A stretch of DNA of 64,000 nucleotides from Comamonadaceae bacterium (GTDB taxonomy: Bacteria; Pseudomonadota; Gammaproteobacteria; Burkholderiales; Burkholderiaceae_C), in the NCBI GenBank assembly GCA_947442105.1, contig CANEVH010000001.1, positions 96,272 through 160,271 on the forward strand, in the 5' to 3' direction. Every line of letters starts with the position of its first letter. The first letter of the stretch is position 1. A program made the position numbers and the translations under genes. A model generated the notes under the pieces. That model had not been told where the DNA came from. It saw only the letters and a program-made list of their open reading frames with translations, and searched no databases. This document shows, piece after piece, positions 1 to 8,567 of the stretch.

Positions 1-1047
1 GCTTGTGCTGGCGCCTGCACCCATGGCCAGGGGCTCCAGCACCTCTTCGGGCTCTAGCTCTTCACGGATTTCGGCACAAATGCGCGTCAGGTCGGCGCGC
101 GCGGCCTGCACATTGCGCTGGCAAAACGCCAGTTGCGCGCCTGCGCGCACCCGGTCACTCAGTGCCACGGCGCGGCGTCCAGGGTCCAGACCGACGATGT
201 GGCGCACCAGCACGTCGTTGCCAAAGTTGCCCGTTTTGCGCACCGCAGCGCTGTCGTCACCGGTGGGCGGCTGGGCCAGACCGACCAGGGTAGCGCGCAC
301 CGCGTCCAGTGCTTGTTTTGGCCGGTCCAGTGACACGTCTAGGTCGTGCAACAGCACATCGAGCGCGGGTTCGCCGTCCAGGGTCAACACCACGTTGTCT
401 TGGCAGTCGGTCACCACGCGGGCGCGTGACACCGGTTTGCAGCCCTGGGTCACCCGCGACACCAGCGCCACCTCGGGGCCAAAGGCCACGCCGCTCAGGC
501 CGCCGCTGAACACGCCGCCAGCGCGCCCCTGTCCGCGCACATTGCCGTCCGCCGCCAGCGCAAACTGCACGCTCGCACTGCGGCTGCTGGCCAGGCCACC
601 AAACAGGTAGCCGCTGTCGGTGCGCTCGGACATGTCCTTGATCAGCTCACCCAGGTCGGCGGTGTCGCCGTCGGCGTGCACCAGCGCGGTATGCGCCTCA
701 AAGCCCAGGCCCAGCGGCGCCACGCCCGAGAACACGCGGTACTGGTCGCTGGGCAGGTCCAGCAGCATCACGGCCAGTGCGGGTTCGTCAAAATACTCCA
801 CATTGTTGGCCGCAATGCCAATGCCCACGGTGCCCGACCAGTCCGTTACCGTGGGCAGCTCGGCGCTTAAGTAATCGAGCAACTCGCGGGCGCTGCTGGC
901 GTAGTGGTCGGTGATGTAGAGCAGTGCCAGCGTGGGCGCTGCGTGGTGCGCGGGGCTGGCCAGCTTGGCGCGCAATTGCGCCAGCACCAGGCTGGCCGCC
1001 ATGTGCCACTGCGGGTGCGTGGCGTGCGCGTAGGAGAACACCTTCAT
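1..1047 (-). CDS. FIST-domain signal transduction protein (C-terminus beyond window edge)
   Basis: An open frame of 349 codons starts at an ATG at 1045-1047 (MKVFSYAHATHPQW) and is still open at base 1, so the protein is partial here. The sequence resembles the FIST_N domain (segments such as LALLYITDHYASSARELL and EYFDEPALAVMLLD), followed by a Gly-rich stretch (GYLFGGLASSR, FSGGLSGVAFG) that leads into a FIST_C-like part. FIST proteins are sensory proteins thought to bind small ligands such as amino acids. It lies 16 nt downstream of the PhaM gene on the same strand and probably shares its transcript. The assignment is by sequence pattern; the ligand is unknown. Confidence 0.78.
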   Translation of the reverse strand, partial: MKVFSYAHATHPQWHMAASLVLAQLRAKLASPAHHAAPTLALLYITDHYASSARELLDYLSAELPTVTDWSGTVGIGIAANNVEYFDEPALAVMLLDLPSDQYRVFSGVAPLGLGFEAHTALVHADGDTADLGELIKDMSERTDSGYLFGGLASSRSASVQFALAADGNVRGQGRAGGVFSGGLSGVAFGPEVALVSRVTQGCKPVSRARVVTDCQDNVVLTLDGEPALDVLLHDLDVSLDRPKQALDAVRATLVGLAQPPTGDDSAAVRKTGNFGNDVLVRHIVGLDPGRRAVALSDRVRAGAQLAFCQRNVQAARADLTRICAEIREELEPEEVLEPLAMGAGASTS

Positions 1048-1063
1048 TGCGGGGTGGAGTGGT

Positions 1064-1756
1064 CTAAGTGCTGCGTCGACGCGTTGGGGCGGCGGCTTTT
1101 TTGACGGGTGTTTTCTTGGTGCTGGCTTTTTTGGCAGCGGGCGTCTTGGCTGCCGCTTTGCGGGGGGCGGGCTTTTTGGCTACTCCGGGGGCAGCGGCCA
1201 CTTTGTCGCTGACTTCTTTGAAGGCATTGGCGGCAATGGTCTGGAACTGCTGCGTCAAAGAGCCCCACAGTTGCAGGGGGTCCACTACGCCGGCTGCTGG
1301 TTTTTCTTCGGTGGCGGTGGCCGTGGCCGCAGGTGGGTCGGCTTTTTCTGGCGCAGGGGGCGGTGCTTTGGCGGCCTCGGCCTTGGGCGCTGCGGCAGGG
1401 GGCATGGGCCAGCCCGAGGGCGCCGCAGTGGCCGCCGGTGCTGCACCGGGCATGCCCATGGTGAAATTCATGCCCTTGAGGGTGGCCATGGTGAGCTTTT
1501 GCACTTCCAGCGCCTGGATGGTGGCCGCCAAGGCGCGTGAATTTTGTTCTAGCCAAAACTGCACGTGCTTGAGTTCTTCGATGCGCTTTTCCAGGTCCTC
1601 GACGTTCAGGCTAGGCACCAGCCACTGCGACAAATTGGGCATACCCGGTGCGCTGGCGCCACCTGAGAGGCCGCCGCCCGCGTTTTTGGCCAGGTTTTGC
1701 AAAAAATCAAAACCAGGTACAAATTTGCCAAAACCCGAGGTGTCAGAGGTGCTCAT
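1064..1756 (-). CDS. phaM: PHB granule-associated protein PhaM-like
   Basis: A 230-residue protein. I chose the ATG at 1756 (MSTSDTSGFGKFVPGFDFLQ) because AAAGAGAC lies just upstream; the frame stays open further upstream without homology-like sequence. The N-terminal half has the PhaM-type core (NLSQWLVPSLNVEDLEKRI, LKHVQFWLEQNSRALAATIQ), followed by a Pro/Ala linker. The last ~40 residues are a histone-H1-like Lys/Ala/Pro tail (KKASTKKTPVKKAAAP). In Ralstonia PhaM links PHB granules to the nucleoid through such a tail and activates PHB synthase. Together this suggests that the cell stores polyhydroxybutyrate. No other pha gene is in the window. Confidence 0.85.
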   Translation of the reverse strand: MSTSDTSGFGKFVPGFDFLQNLAKNAGGGLSGGASAPGMPNLSQWLVPSLNVEDLEKRIEELKHVQFWLEQNSRALAATIQALEVQKLTMATLKGMNFTMGMPGAAPAATAAPSGWPMPPAAAPKAEAAKAPPPAPEKADPPAATATATEEKPAAGVVDPLQLWGSLTQQFQTIAANAFKEVSDKVAAAPGVAKKPAPRKAAAKTPAAKKASTKKTPVKKAAAPTRRRST

Positions 1757-1840
1757 GTCGGTCTCTTTATGTGGGCAGTCAATCACTGCTGGCAGAAGCT
1801 TAACTGATGGCCGAAGGCGGCTTGCGGCCTGTGCCCGCAC

Positions 1841-2755
1841 TTACCAGTTGTCGTCGCTGCCAGACGATTCACTGGCGTCCCAGCCGTCGCCCGCACCGGC
1901 GTCAAAGCTGCCCAGATCGGGCGGCGCGGGGGCGTCAAAGGGCACGTAGCCGCCATTTCCGGTGGCCGCGCTGGGCGCTGGCGCATTGCTGGCACTGTGG
2001 TGATCGCCTTCGAAGGCTTTGGTCAGCGCGTAGCCTGCCGCGAGGCCGGCCACGCCACCGAGAACTGCGCCTCCTATGCCTGAGCCGCCCATGCCTGACG
2101 CGCCTTGTGCGGGCGTGCCGTAGCCTGGGCCATAGCCGGGCGCATAAGCAGCGCCGCTGGGCGCGTACTGGGCACCAAAACCCACCGGGCCTCCCGCTCG
2201 CGCCATGGGCGCCGGGTAGGCTGTGGCCGAAGCCGCTGCCTGCGCCTTGCTGCGGCGGATAAAAAACGCCACCAGCACCAGCACGCCAATGCCCAGCAGC
2301 ACGTAATTGAGGTTCAGCGCCGGGCTTGCGGGCGCCGGGGCGATTGCAGGGGGCATTGCAGCGGCCACTGGCGTTGTCGATGGGGTGGCGGGCAGGCGGG
2401 CGCTGCTAGCGGCGGTGCCGATCTTGTCCAGGGTTTGTTGGAATTTTTCAGGGCTGGTGGCGAATTTGAGCGTGCTGTCGATGGCTTTGGCGCGCTGGAG
2501 TTGGGCCAGGGCTTCGTCGTACTTGGCTTCATGGGCCAGCACCTGGCCGAGTTCGTAGTGGGCGCGGGCGCTGTTGGGTTTTTCTTGCAGCACTTCGCGC
2601 AGCAGGGTTTCGGCCTGCGCATAGTGGCCAGCGTTCACCGCCGCTTCTATGTCTTTGGGCGCTGGCAGCGCCAGGGCCAAGGCGCAGGCGCCCAGCAGCA
2701 GGCTGGCGCCCAGCCAGCGCAGCGCGCGGCGGGTCAGAGTGGTGGCGGCTTGCAT
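1841..2755 (-). CDS. TPR-repeat membrane protein
   Basis: A 304-residue protein with an N-terminal hydrophobic signal segment (LGASLLLGACALALALPAP, residues ~15-33). Tetratricopeptide-like helices follow at ~36-95 (NAGHYAQAETLLREVL, ARAHYELGQVLAHEAKYDEA). A second membrane segment lies near residues 150-167 (VLLGIGVLVLVAFFIRR), and the C-terminal tail is Gly/Ala/Tyr rich and ends in an acidic Ser-rich stretch. The start ATG has GGGGA upstream. TPRs usually mediate protein contacts, probably on the periplasmic face here. It heads the leftward TPR-PhaM-FIST cluster. No specific function is recognised. Confidence 0.7.
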   Translation of the reverse strand: MQAATTLTRRALRWLGASLLLGACALALALPAPKDIEAAVNAGHYAQAETLLREVLQEKPNSARAHYELGQVLAHEAKYDEALAQLQRAKAIDSTLKFATSPEKFQQTLDKIGTAASSARLPATPSTTPVAAAMPPAIAPAPASPALNLNYVLLGIGVLVLVAFFIRRSKAQAAASATAYPAPMARAGGPVGFGAQYAPSGAAYAPGYGPGYGTPAQGASGMGGSGIGGAVLGGVAGLAAGYALTKAFEGDHHSASNAPAPSAATGNGGYVPFDAPAPPDLGSFDAGAGDGWDASESSGSDDNW

Positions 2756-3059
2756 AAGGTGAGTCCCCTTTGTTACATAAGGCGCTGACTGTAGTACCGC
2801 GCGCCGCTCGTTGTGTGCAGCGCGTGTAAACCTGTGCGTTTGCGCAGCCCCTCACATTTATGAAAGTGTGCAGCACCGCCAATCATCGGAGTTGTTTCCT
2901 GAAGGACCGCTTTCACCGTTTTCGCCGGGTCGCGGGGGATAATTGCACTCACTTCGCTTCAGCACCGTTTTTCTGCGCCACGCCCAGCGTTTTGCGGCCT
3001 GCGCAGGTCCACCCGCCCTATGTTCCCTGTAGCCCCAGAAGCCCCAAAAGACTATTCCA
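2756..3059. promoter_or_regulatory. divergent intergenic region between the TPR gene and the MATE gene
   Basis: About 300 bp separate two divergent genes, so promoters for both must lie here. It contains one copy of the dispersed repeat (2854-2900). A GATAAT at ~2938 is a possible -10 for the rightward MATE gene, but I see no matching -35. No convincing small gene was found. Confidence 0.4.
2854..2900 (+). repeat. dispersed nested inverted repeat, copy 1
   Basis: ACATTTATGAAAGTGTGCAG followed by CACCGCCAATCATCGGAGTT aligns with the repeat family described in the findings (consensus arms ACTTTCATGAAGGTGC and CATGAAAGTTCTTTC around GCGCAGCACC). The right arm is degenerate (CATCGGAGTTGTTTC). 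This is the only copy seen that lies between divergent genes rather than at a gene end. Confidence 0.6.
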
Positions 3060-4391
3060 ATGACGCTTTCCACCACGCCCCGCTTTGCCACCGGCTCGCC
3101 CCTGCGCCATGTGGTCGTCATGGCCAGCACCGGGGCGGTGGGCCTGGTGGCGGTGTTTGTGGTGGACTTGATCAACCTGTTCTATATCTCGCTCTTGGGC
3201 GAGCCCGCCATTGCGGCGGCGGTGGGCTTTGCCGGGGTGGTGGGCTTTTTTCATACCTCGGTGTGCATTGGGTTGATGATTGGCATCACCGCCACGGTGT
3301 CGCGCAAGATAGGCGCGGGCCACAGCGCCGACGCCCGGCGCATGGCCAGCCACAGCCTGTTGCTGATGGCCGCCATTGCGGCCGTGCTGGCGCTGGCCAC
3401 CCTGGTGTTTTTGGCGCCGCTGCTGGCGGCGTTGGGTGCGCGCGGTGAGGTGGCGGTGCTGGCGCAGCGCTACCTGACGGTGACTATGCCCTCGGTGCCG
3501 CTGCTGGGCGTGGGCATGGCCAGTTCTGCCCTGCTGCGCTCGGTGGGGGACGCGCGCCGCGGCATGGTGGTCACCCTGGGCGCGGCGGCGGTCACCGCCG
3601 TGCTGGACCCTTTGTTTATTTTTTACTTTGCCATGGGGCTGGACGGCGCGGCCGTGGTGTCGGTGATTTCGCGCTCGGTGCTGCTTGGCATTGGCTTGCA
3701 CGGCGTGGCGCGTGTGCACCATTTGCTCGCGCCAGTGCAGCGCGCGCGTTTTGTGGCGGACGCGCGGGCCCTGTTCAAAGTGGCAGGTCCGGCGGTGCTG
3801 ACCAATGTGGCCACGCCCGTGGGCGCGGCCTTTGTGACGCACAGCGTGGCGCAGTTTGGTGCCTCTGCGGTGGCCGGTCAGGCCACGGTGGACCGGCTCA
3901 CGCCGGTGGCGTTTGGTTTGATTTATTCGCTCAGCGGCGCCGTGGGTCCCATCCTGGCGCAAAACCTGGGCGCCGGGCGCTTTGACCGGGTGCGCCAGAC
4001 CCTGCGCGCCAGTCTGGGCTTTATGCTGGTGGCTGTGGCTGCCGCTTGGCTGCTGCTGGCGCTTTTGCAGGGGCCGCTGACGCGGGCCTTTTCGCTCGAA
4101 GGCCAGGCCGCGCTCTTGTTGCAGGCCTTTTGCAGCTGGCTGGCCGCAGGCTTCTTTTTTGCTGGGGCCTTGTTTGTGGCCAATGCGGCCTTCAACAACC
4201 TGGGCCACCCGCTGTGGTCCACCGGTTTTAACTGGGCACGTGCCACCGTGGGCACGATTCCGCTGGCCTGGTGGGGGGCGCACTATGGCCCGGTGGAGGT
4301 GCTGGCCGGGCAGGCGCTGGGCACGGCGGTGTTTGGCGCCCTGGCGTTGTGTATCGCCTTTCGGCTGACTGCCAGTTTGGGAAAGCAATAG
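3060..4391 (+). CDS. MATE family multidrug/cation antiporter
   Basis: A 443-residue integral membrane protein with about 12 hydrophobic segments and the MATE pattern: an N-terminal helix bundle (AVGLVAVFVVDLINLFYISL), conserved LLRSVGDARRGMVV near 155-170, and a second bundle starting at the FKVAGPAVLTNVATPVG segment. The length matches the family. MATE proteins export drugs or metabolites across the inner membrane using Na+ or H+ gradients; substrates cannot be read from sequence. The next gene's ribosome binding site overlaps this stop codon, so the two are probably cotranscribed. Confidence 0.9.
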   Translation: MTLSTTPRFATGSPLRHVVVMASTGAVGLVAVFVVDLINLFYISLLGEPAIAAAVGFAGVVGFFHTSVCIGLMIGITATVSRKIGAGHSADARRMASHSLLLMAAIAAVLALATLVFLAPLLAALGARGEVAVLAQRYLTVTMPSVPLLGVGMASSALLRSVGDARRGMVVTLGAAAVTAVLDPLFIFYFAMGLDGAAVVSVISRSVLLGIGLHGVARVHHLLAPVQRARFVADARALFKVAGPAVLTNVATPVGAAFVTHSVAQFGASAVAGQATVDRLTPVAFGLIYSLSGAVGPILAQNLGAGRFDRVRQTLRASLGFMLVAVAAAWLLLALLQGPLTRAFSLEGQAALLLQAFCSWLAAGFFFAGALFVANAAFNNLGHPLWSTGFNWARATVGTIPLAWWGAHYGPVEVLAGQALGTAVFGALALCIAFRLTASLGKQ

Positions 4392-4400
4392 GAGGTGGAC

Positions 4401-5346
4401 ATGCGCAATGACCGGGCCAAAATCTTGCGCCGTTTGCCCCACCAGGCGGGCGGCAACACCGCCTTCAAGATTGAAAAGGTGGGCGTCTCTGAGTTTGACC
4501 TGAGCGACCCTTACCACTTGGCTTTGACGCTGACTTGGCCGCAGTTTTTTGTGGGCCTGTTGGTGGTCTACCTGGCCATCAACATGGTGTTTGCCCTCTT
4601 GTACTTTGCCGCGCCGGGCACGGTGACCAATTGGGAACCCGGTTCTTTGCTGGGCGCGTTTTTCTTCAGCATCGAGACCCTGGCCACCGTGGGCTACGGC
4701 AATATGGCGCCGGTGACCACGTACAGCCACGTGGTCTCGGCCGTGGAAATTTTTGTCGGCATGCTACTCACCGCCACCATGACCGGGCTGGTGTTTGTGC
4801 GCTTTTCCAAGCCGCGCGCCAAAATCATTTTTGCCGATAAGGCGGTGGTCAGGCGCAGTGACGGGCGCACCCGACTGATGGTGCGCATTGGCAACGGCCG
4901 CATGTACCCGCTCCACGACGCGACCGCCCGCTTGACCACGCTGGTTCAGCGAGGTGGAGCCCAGCGGGCAGCGTTTCCGCTATTTGGTGGACTTGAAGCT
5001 ATTGCGCGACGATATGTCCTCGTTTCCGCTCACTTGGACCGTGATCCATGAAGTGACCGAAGACAGCCCCTTGGCACTGCTGCGCACGGCGGACCCCCAA
5101 ACCTTGGCAGCGTCGGGGCTGCGCGTCATGCTCAGTGTGACGGCACGCGACCCATCGCTTAGCGCGCAGGTGTACGCGTCCGCCACGTTCGCTGCTCAGG
5201 ACATTGCCCTAGACATGCGCTACGCCGATGCCGTGACCACACTCAGCGAAGAACACGCTTTGGCCGACATGCGCCGGCTGGGCGTGGTGGAACCAGAACT
5301 AGCGCATGAGCCGCAAGCGAGCGCTGCGGCAGCTTCCGACCACTAG
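4401..5346 (+). pseudogene. inward-rectifier potassium channel KirBac-like, frameshifted
   Basis: ATG 4401 follows GGAGGT at 4391-4396. The first frame gives a slide helix and TM1 (QFFVGLLVVYLAINMVFALL), a pore helix with filter TVGYGN, TM2 and the start of the cytoplasmic Kir domain (KIIFADKAVVRRSDGRTRLM). After HDATARLTTLVQ (about 4949) family-like sequence continues only in another frame: SGQRFRYLVDLKLLRDDM, FPLTWTVIHEVTEDSPL, and on to a stop at 5346. A loss of two bases near 4950 (CGCGAG to CGAG) would explain the break and restores QREVEPSGQRF. It is either an assembly/sequencing indel or a real inactivation, which would leave a channel without its cytoplasmic domain. The MATE gene lies directly upstream. 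Confidence 0.85.
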
Positions 5347-5714
5347 CCGCGCTTGGCGGCAGCGCGCAGCTCGTCCATCACGCGCGGGTCCATGCGGGCA
5401 AGTTCCCACATACGGGCCTCGTTGCGTGCCTGCGCGGCAGCTTTGAGGCGTGTCTCAAGCGCAAGTGCTACCGCAGTGCTGGCACGGCGCAAGGGCCGGG
5501 CGCAAAATGCCAGACCGGCAAACACCAGGCTCCACAAAGCCACCCAGCCAAGCAAGAGGTGGCCGTCCGCCCAGTTTTCAATCACCTGGTCGGCCACCAC
5601 CAAAAGCGAGGCCATCACGGCGGAAAGCAAAACACCAGCGAGCGTTTTGGACGCTTCACCGGGGATGGCGGTTTGGGGGGAGGCGGGAAAATCAAAATCG
5701 GCAAAACGGCGCAT
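5343..5714 (-). CDS. small membrane protein of unknown function
   Basis: 123 residues from the ATG at 5714, which has AGGAG seven bases upstream; an upstream in-frame extension lacks such a site. It has an N-terminal soluble part (MRRFADFDFPASPQ), two hydrophobic segments (VLLSAVMASLLVVADQVI and LLGWVALWSLVFAGLAFCA) and a charged Ala-rich C-terminal helix (ARNEARMWELARMDPRVMDE). I do not recognise the family. It is convergent with the KirBac gene, and the two stop codons overlap inside a palindromic CTAG at 5343-5346. Confidence 0.6.
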   Translation of the reverse strand: MRRFADFDFPASPQTAIPGEASKTLAGVLLSAVMASLLVVADQVIENWADGHLLLGWVALWSLVFAGLAFCARPLRRASTAVALALETRLKAAAQARNEARMWELARMDPRVMDELRAAAKRG

Positions 5715-5837
5715 GGTGAACTCCTGAAAGTTGCAAGACAAAGAAGGCATTCCCTTCACAATGGGCTCGATACTAGGGTTACTACTAATATCGGTCTACT
5801 TTTGATTTGTGATGATTAACATTCACCAAACTTATAT

Positions 5838-6827
5838 ATGCCCGCTCCCACCCTGCCCATGCGCAGCTTCGACCTCAACCTGCTCAAAGTGTTTGACGTG
5901 GTGATGGCCGAGCGCAGCCTGACCAAGGCGGCGCAGGTGCTCTCGCTCACCCAGCCGGCGGTGAGCAATGCTTTGCGCCGCCTGCGTGAGGCGCTGGGCG
6001 ACGATTTGCTGGTGCGCCACGGCCGGGGCTTGCAGGCCACGCCCAAGGCGCTGGAGTTGTGGCCCGAAATCCGCCAGACCCTGGAACAATTGCAGGCCAC
6101 ACTGGCGCCGCGCGTGTTTGACCCAGCGCACGCCCAGCGCAGCTTTGTGCTCACCATGGCCGACGCCACTGCCGCCGAGCTGATGGTCGGCATGGTCACG
6201 GCGGTGACGCAGCAGGCCCCCGGCGTCTCCCTGCGCACCGTGCCACTGACCACGCGCGACCCGCGCCAATTGCTGGACGAGGGCCAGGTCGATCTGGCCA
6301 TCGGCCACTTTCCTGCCGTATTGCAAGAGCTGTCGGCCCGCGCCCAAGCCGGTGAAGCCGCGAGTTTCTTTCACCAGCGCTTGTTTGAGAGTGACTATGT
6401 GTGCGTCATGCGCCACGGCCACGCCCTGGCCAGCGCGCCCCTCACGCTGGACGGCTATTGCGGCGCCCAGCACATGCTGGTGAGCTTTTCTGGGCGCGCT
6501 TTTGGCCTGATCGACGAGGCGCTGGCCGCGCAGAACCGCAGTCGGCGTGTGGTGCTGACGGTGAACCAGTTTTTCACCACCGGCAAGGTGGTGGCGCATT
6601 CGGACCTGCTGGCGGTGCTGCCCCGGCACTTTTTGAAATCCACCGGCTTTGAGTCGCAACTGCTGGTGCGCGAGCTGCCGTTTGAGGTGCCGCCCATCCA
6701 GGTCGACGCGCTGTGGCACCGCCGCTTTGAGCACGACGGCGCCCACCGCTGGCTGCGCGCCCAGGTGCAAGCGGCGGCTGCGGGCGCGTTCCCGGCGCAA
6801 ACAGCGAAAACAAACAGCGAAAAGTGA
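5838..6827 (+). CDS. LysR-family transcriptional regulator
   Basis: 329 residues with a typical LysR N-terminal helix-turn-helix (LNLLKVFDVVMAERSLTKAA, LTQPAVSNALRRLREALGD, residues ~12-58), followed by a substrate-binding-like effector domain. The start is uncertain: ATG 5838 or ATG 5859 (MRSFDLN) are both possible and neither has a clear ribosome site. The effector part resembles the NodD/PcpR-like subgroup (ATAAELMVGMV, DLAIGHFPAVL). The metallophosphoesterase gene starts 3 nt downstream of the stop, so the two form one unit. The target and ligand are unknown. Confidence 0.88.
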   Translation: MPAPTLPMRSFDLNLLKVFDVVMAERSLTKAAQVLSLTQPAVSNALRRLREALGDDLLVRHGRGLQATPKALELWPEIRQTLEQLQATLAPRVFDPAHAQRSFVLTMADATAAELMVGMVTAVTQQAPGVSLRTVPLTTRDPRQLLDEGQVDLAIGHFPAVLQELSARAQAGEAASFFHQRLFESDYVCVMRHGHALASAPLTLDGYCGAQHMLVSFSGRAFGLIDEALAAQNRSRRVVLTVNQFFTTGKVVAHSDLLAVLPRHFLKSTGFESQLLVRELPFEVPPIQVDALWHRRFEHDGAHRWLRAQVQAAAAGAFPAQTAKTNSEK

Positions 6828-6830
6828 CCC

Positions 6831-7712
6831 ATGAAAATCCAGCTCCTGTCGGACCTGCACCTAGAGAGCCAGCCCGACTTTTTGCCCCAGCAGGCACCCC
6901 GCCCGGCCCAAGGCGCGGACCTGCTGGTGCTGGCCGGGGACATCGGCTCCTACCAAACCGGCTCCAAGCTGCAGGATGCCGACTTTGGTCTGGCGCAGTT
7001 TTCGCCCCTGCACGGCTGGCCCACGCCGGTAGTTTTTGTGCCCGGCAACCACGAGTACGACGGCCTGGACTTTGACGTCACCCACGCGCGCCTGCGCGCC
7101 ACCTGTGCGCGCCTAGGGATCACTTGGCTGGAGCGCGAGGTGCTGAGCGGGCCCTGGCACGACCGCCAAGGCCGACCGGTGCGGCTGCTGGGCACCACGC
7201 TGTGGACCGACTTTGACGCCCTGGCACCATCGCCAGAGTCGCCCGCCAAGCGGCGCACGGGCGGCCCCGGCGCGGGGGACAATCTGCTGGCGCAGCAGCT
7301 CAAAGCGCGCGAGAAAGCGTTCCGCGCCGCTAACTTTTACCTTAAGAAGACCGGCGGCACCCGCGACGGCCTGCCCTTTTTGGCCGAGCAGGTCCGCGAT
7401 CAAGCCCTGGTGTGCCAAAGCTGGCTGGAGCAGGCGCTGGCCACGCCGTTTGCGGGCAGCACCGTGGTGGTGACGCACTTCGCCCCCAGCCTGCGCAGCG
7501 CCGACCCGCGCTACGGCCTGGTGCCGGGCACTGCCGGGTTTTGCAGCGCGCTGGACCACTTGCTGCCCCAAGCCCAGCTTTGGCTGCACGGCCACCTGCA
7601 TGCTCCGCAAGACTATGTGCACCAGGGCTGCCGCGTAGTGGCCAACCCGCTGGGCTATGCGCGCAAGAACGAACAGGCGCACTTTGCGCCAGCATCAACC
7701 ATCGAGGTTTGA
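6831..7712 (+). CDS. metallophosphoesterase (calcineurin-like)
   Basis: 293 residues carrying the metal-binding motif series of the family: D8-x-H10 (LLSDLHLE), a GD motif (VLAGDIG), GNHE (VPGNHEYDG), a later His (VVTHFAPS) and the terminal GHLH (WLHGHLHAPQDY). These coordinate a two-metal centre that hydrolyses phosphoester bonds; the substrate is not known. It follows the LysR gene by 3 nt, so it is likely cotranscribed with its regulator or a linked gene. It is convergent with the TetR gene downstream. Confidence 0.88.
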   Translation: MKIQLLSDLHLESQPDFLPQQAPRPAQGADLLVLAGDIGSYQTGSKLQDADFGLAQFSPLHGWPTPVVFVPGNHEYDGLDFDVTHARLRATCARLGITWLEREVLSGPWHDRQGRPVRLLGTTLWTDFDALAPSPESPAKRRTGGPGAGDNLLAQQLKAREKAFRAANFYLKKTGGTRDGLPFLAEQVRDQALVCQSWLEQALATPFAGSTVVVTHFAPSLRSADPRYGLVPGTAGFCSALDHLLPQAQLWLHGHLHAPQDYVHQGCRVVANPLGYARKNEQAHFAPASTIEV

Positions 7713-7734
7713 GGCGGCGGCTTGCTGCGCGGCA

Positions 7735-7783
7735 ACTTCAGCAATGCCCTTGCACGCGGGCGCTGCCCACCTTGAAAAAGTTA
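7735..7783 (-). repeat. dispersed nested inverted repeat, degenerate copy 2
   Basis: On the minus strand the sequence begins TAACTTTTTCAAGGTGGGCA then GCGCCCG and ends TGCTGAAGTT, which aligns with the repeat consensus with several changes. Its leading TAA is the stop codon of the TetR gene (7781-7783). It fills the gap between two convergent genes. Confidence 0.45.
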
Positions 7784-8395
7784 GCGCGCGGCCAGTCCTT
7801 CAAAGCAGCTGGACATCACCATATCGATGATTTGCGCCTCATCGTGCTGGCCACCCATTTTCAGGAATTCGAGCACCGGGTCGCAGGCCCGGGCGTACAG
7901 GGTGTAGAGCACCGCAATGGCGGGCAGCTTTGGATTGATCTGGCCCAGGGTCTGCGCTGCGGCAATCCATGCGCCTAGCTGCTGGCTAACCTCCATCAAA
8001 CCCTGCATATAGGCGGCGTCGGCCATGAGTTTGGCGCGCAAGGTGGAGTTTTGGCTGGGCAGCGAGGGCATTTCGCCGCGCAGCATGCGTTCCATGGTCC
8101 AGCGTGCAATCGCCCGCAGTTGCACCATGGGCGCCGCCGGTGGCAGCTCGCGCACATAGGCCTGGGCGCGCTGCATCACCCGCACCATGGCGGCGGCGGC
8201 CAGGTCTTCTTTGCTGGAAAAATGCTTGTACAAGCTGGCTTTGGCAATGCCCACGCTGGCGGCCACCTCATCGACCGTCATCGCTTCAAAGCCTTTTTCG
8301 GCCAACAGGCGGCTGGCGGTTTGGATGATGGCGTCCTCACGCGCTTGCAGCATTTGCGCCTTGAAAGAAACTTTGCTGGGTAAAGTGTTTGCCAT
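7781..8395 (-). CDS. TetR/AcrR-family transcriptional regulator
   Basis: 204 residues. The N-terminal HTH is clear (IIQTASRLLAEKGFEAMTV, VAASVGIAKASLYKHFSSKE, residues ~22-62), followed by an all-helical ligand-binding domain with a TetR_C-like pattern. It is divergent from dadA with a 172-bp gap, so it may control itself, dadA, or a distant exporter; the sequence does not decide this. No clear palindromic operator was found in that gap. Confidence 0.88.
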   Translation of the reverse strand: MANTLPSKVSFKAQMLQAREDAIIQTASRLLAEKGFEAMTVDEVAASVGIAKASLYKHFSSKEDLAAAAMVRVMQRAQAYVRELPPAAPMVQLRAIARWTMERMLRGEMPSLPSQNSTLRAKLMADAAYMQGLMEVSQQLGAWIAAAQTLGQINPKLPAIAVLYTLYARACDPVLEFLKMGGQHDEAQIIDMVMSSCFEGLAAR

Positions 8396-8567
8396 ATCCG
8401 CAGTTTATCCGCCGCGAATGAAAAATGGCTTCTGCGCCTGTTCTGTGACTCGCCAGTCGCAACCCTAGGGCACAAGACCCACGGCTCCAGGCTCCGCGCC
8501 ACAAGGATGTGAAAGAAATTGACGCCCGCCCGCGCTGCGCTGGCGGCAAGAGTGCACACTGTGGGCC

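Noticed and set aside
5..610. Long rightward open frame at the left edge
   Set aside because: It is antisense to the FIST frame, which reads with recognisable family segments; this one is Arg/Ser/Pro rich and featureless.
3018..4730. 570-codon leftward open frame opposite MATE/KirBac
   Set aside because: His/Gln/Arg-rich shadow of the G+C-rich MATE and channel genes, with no family resemblance.
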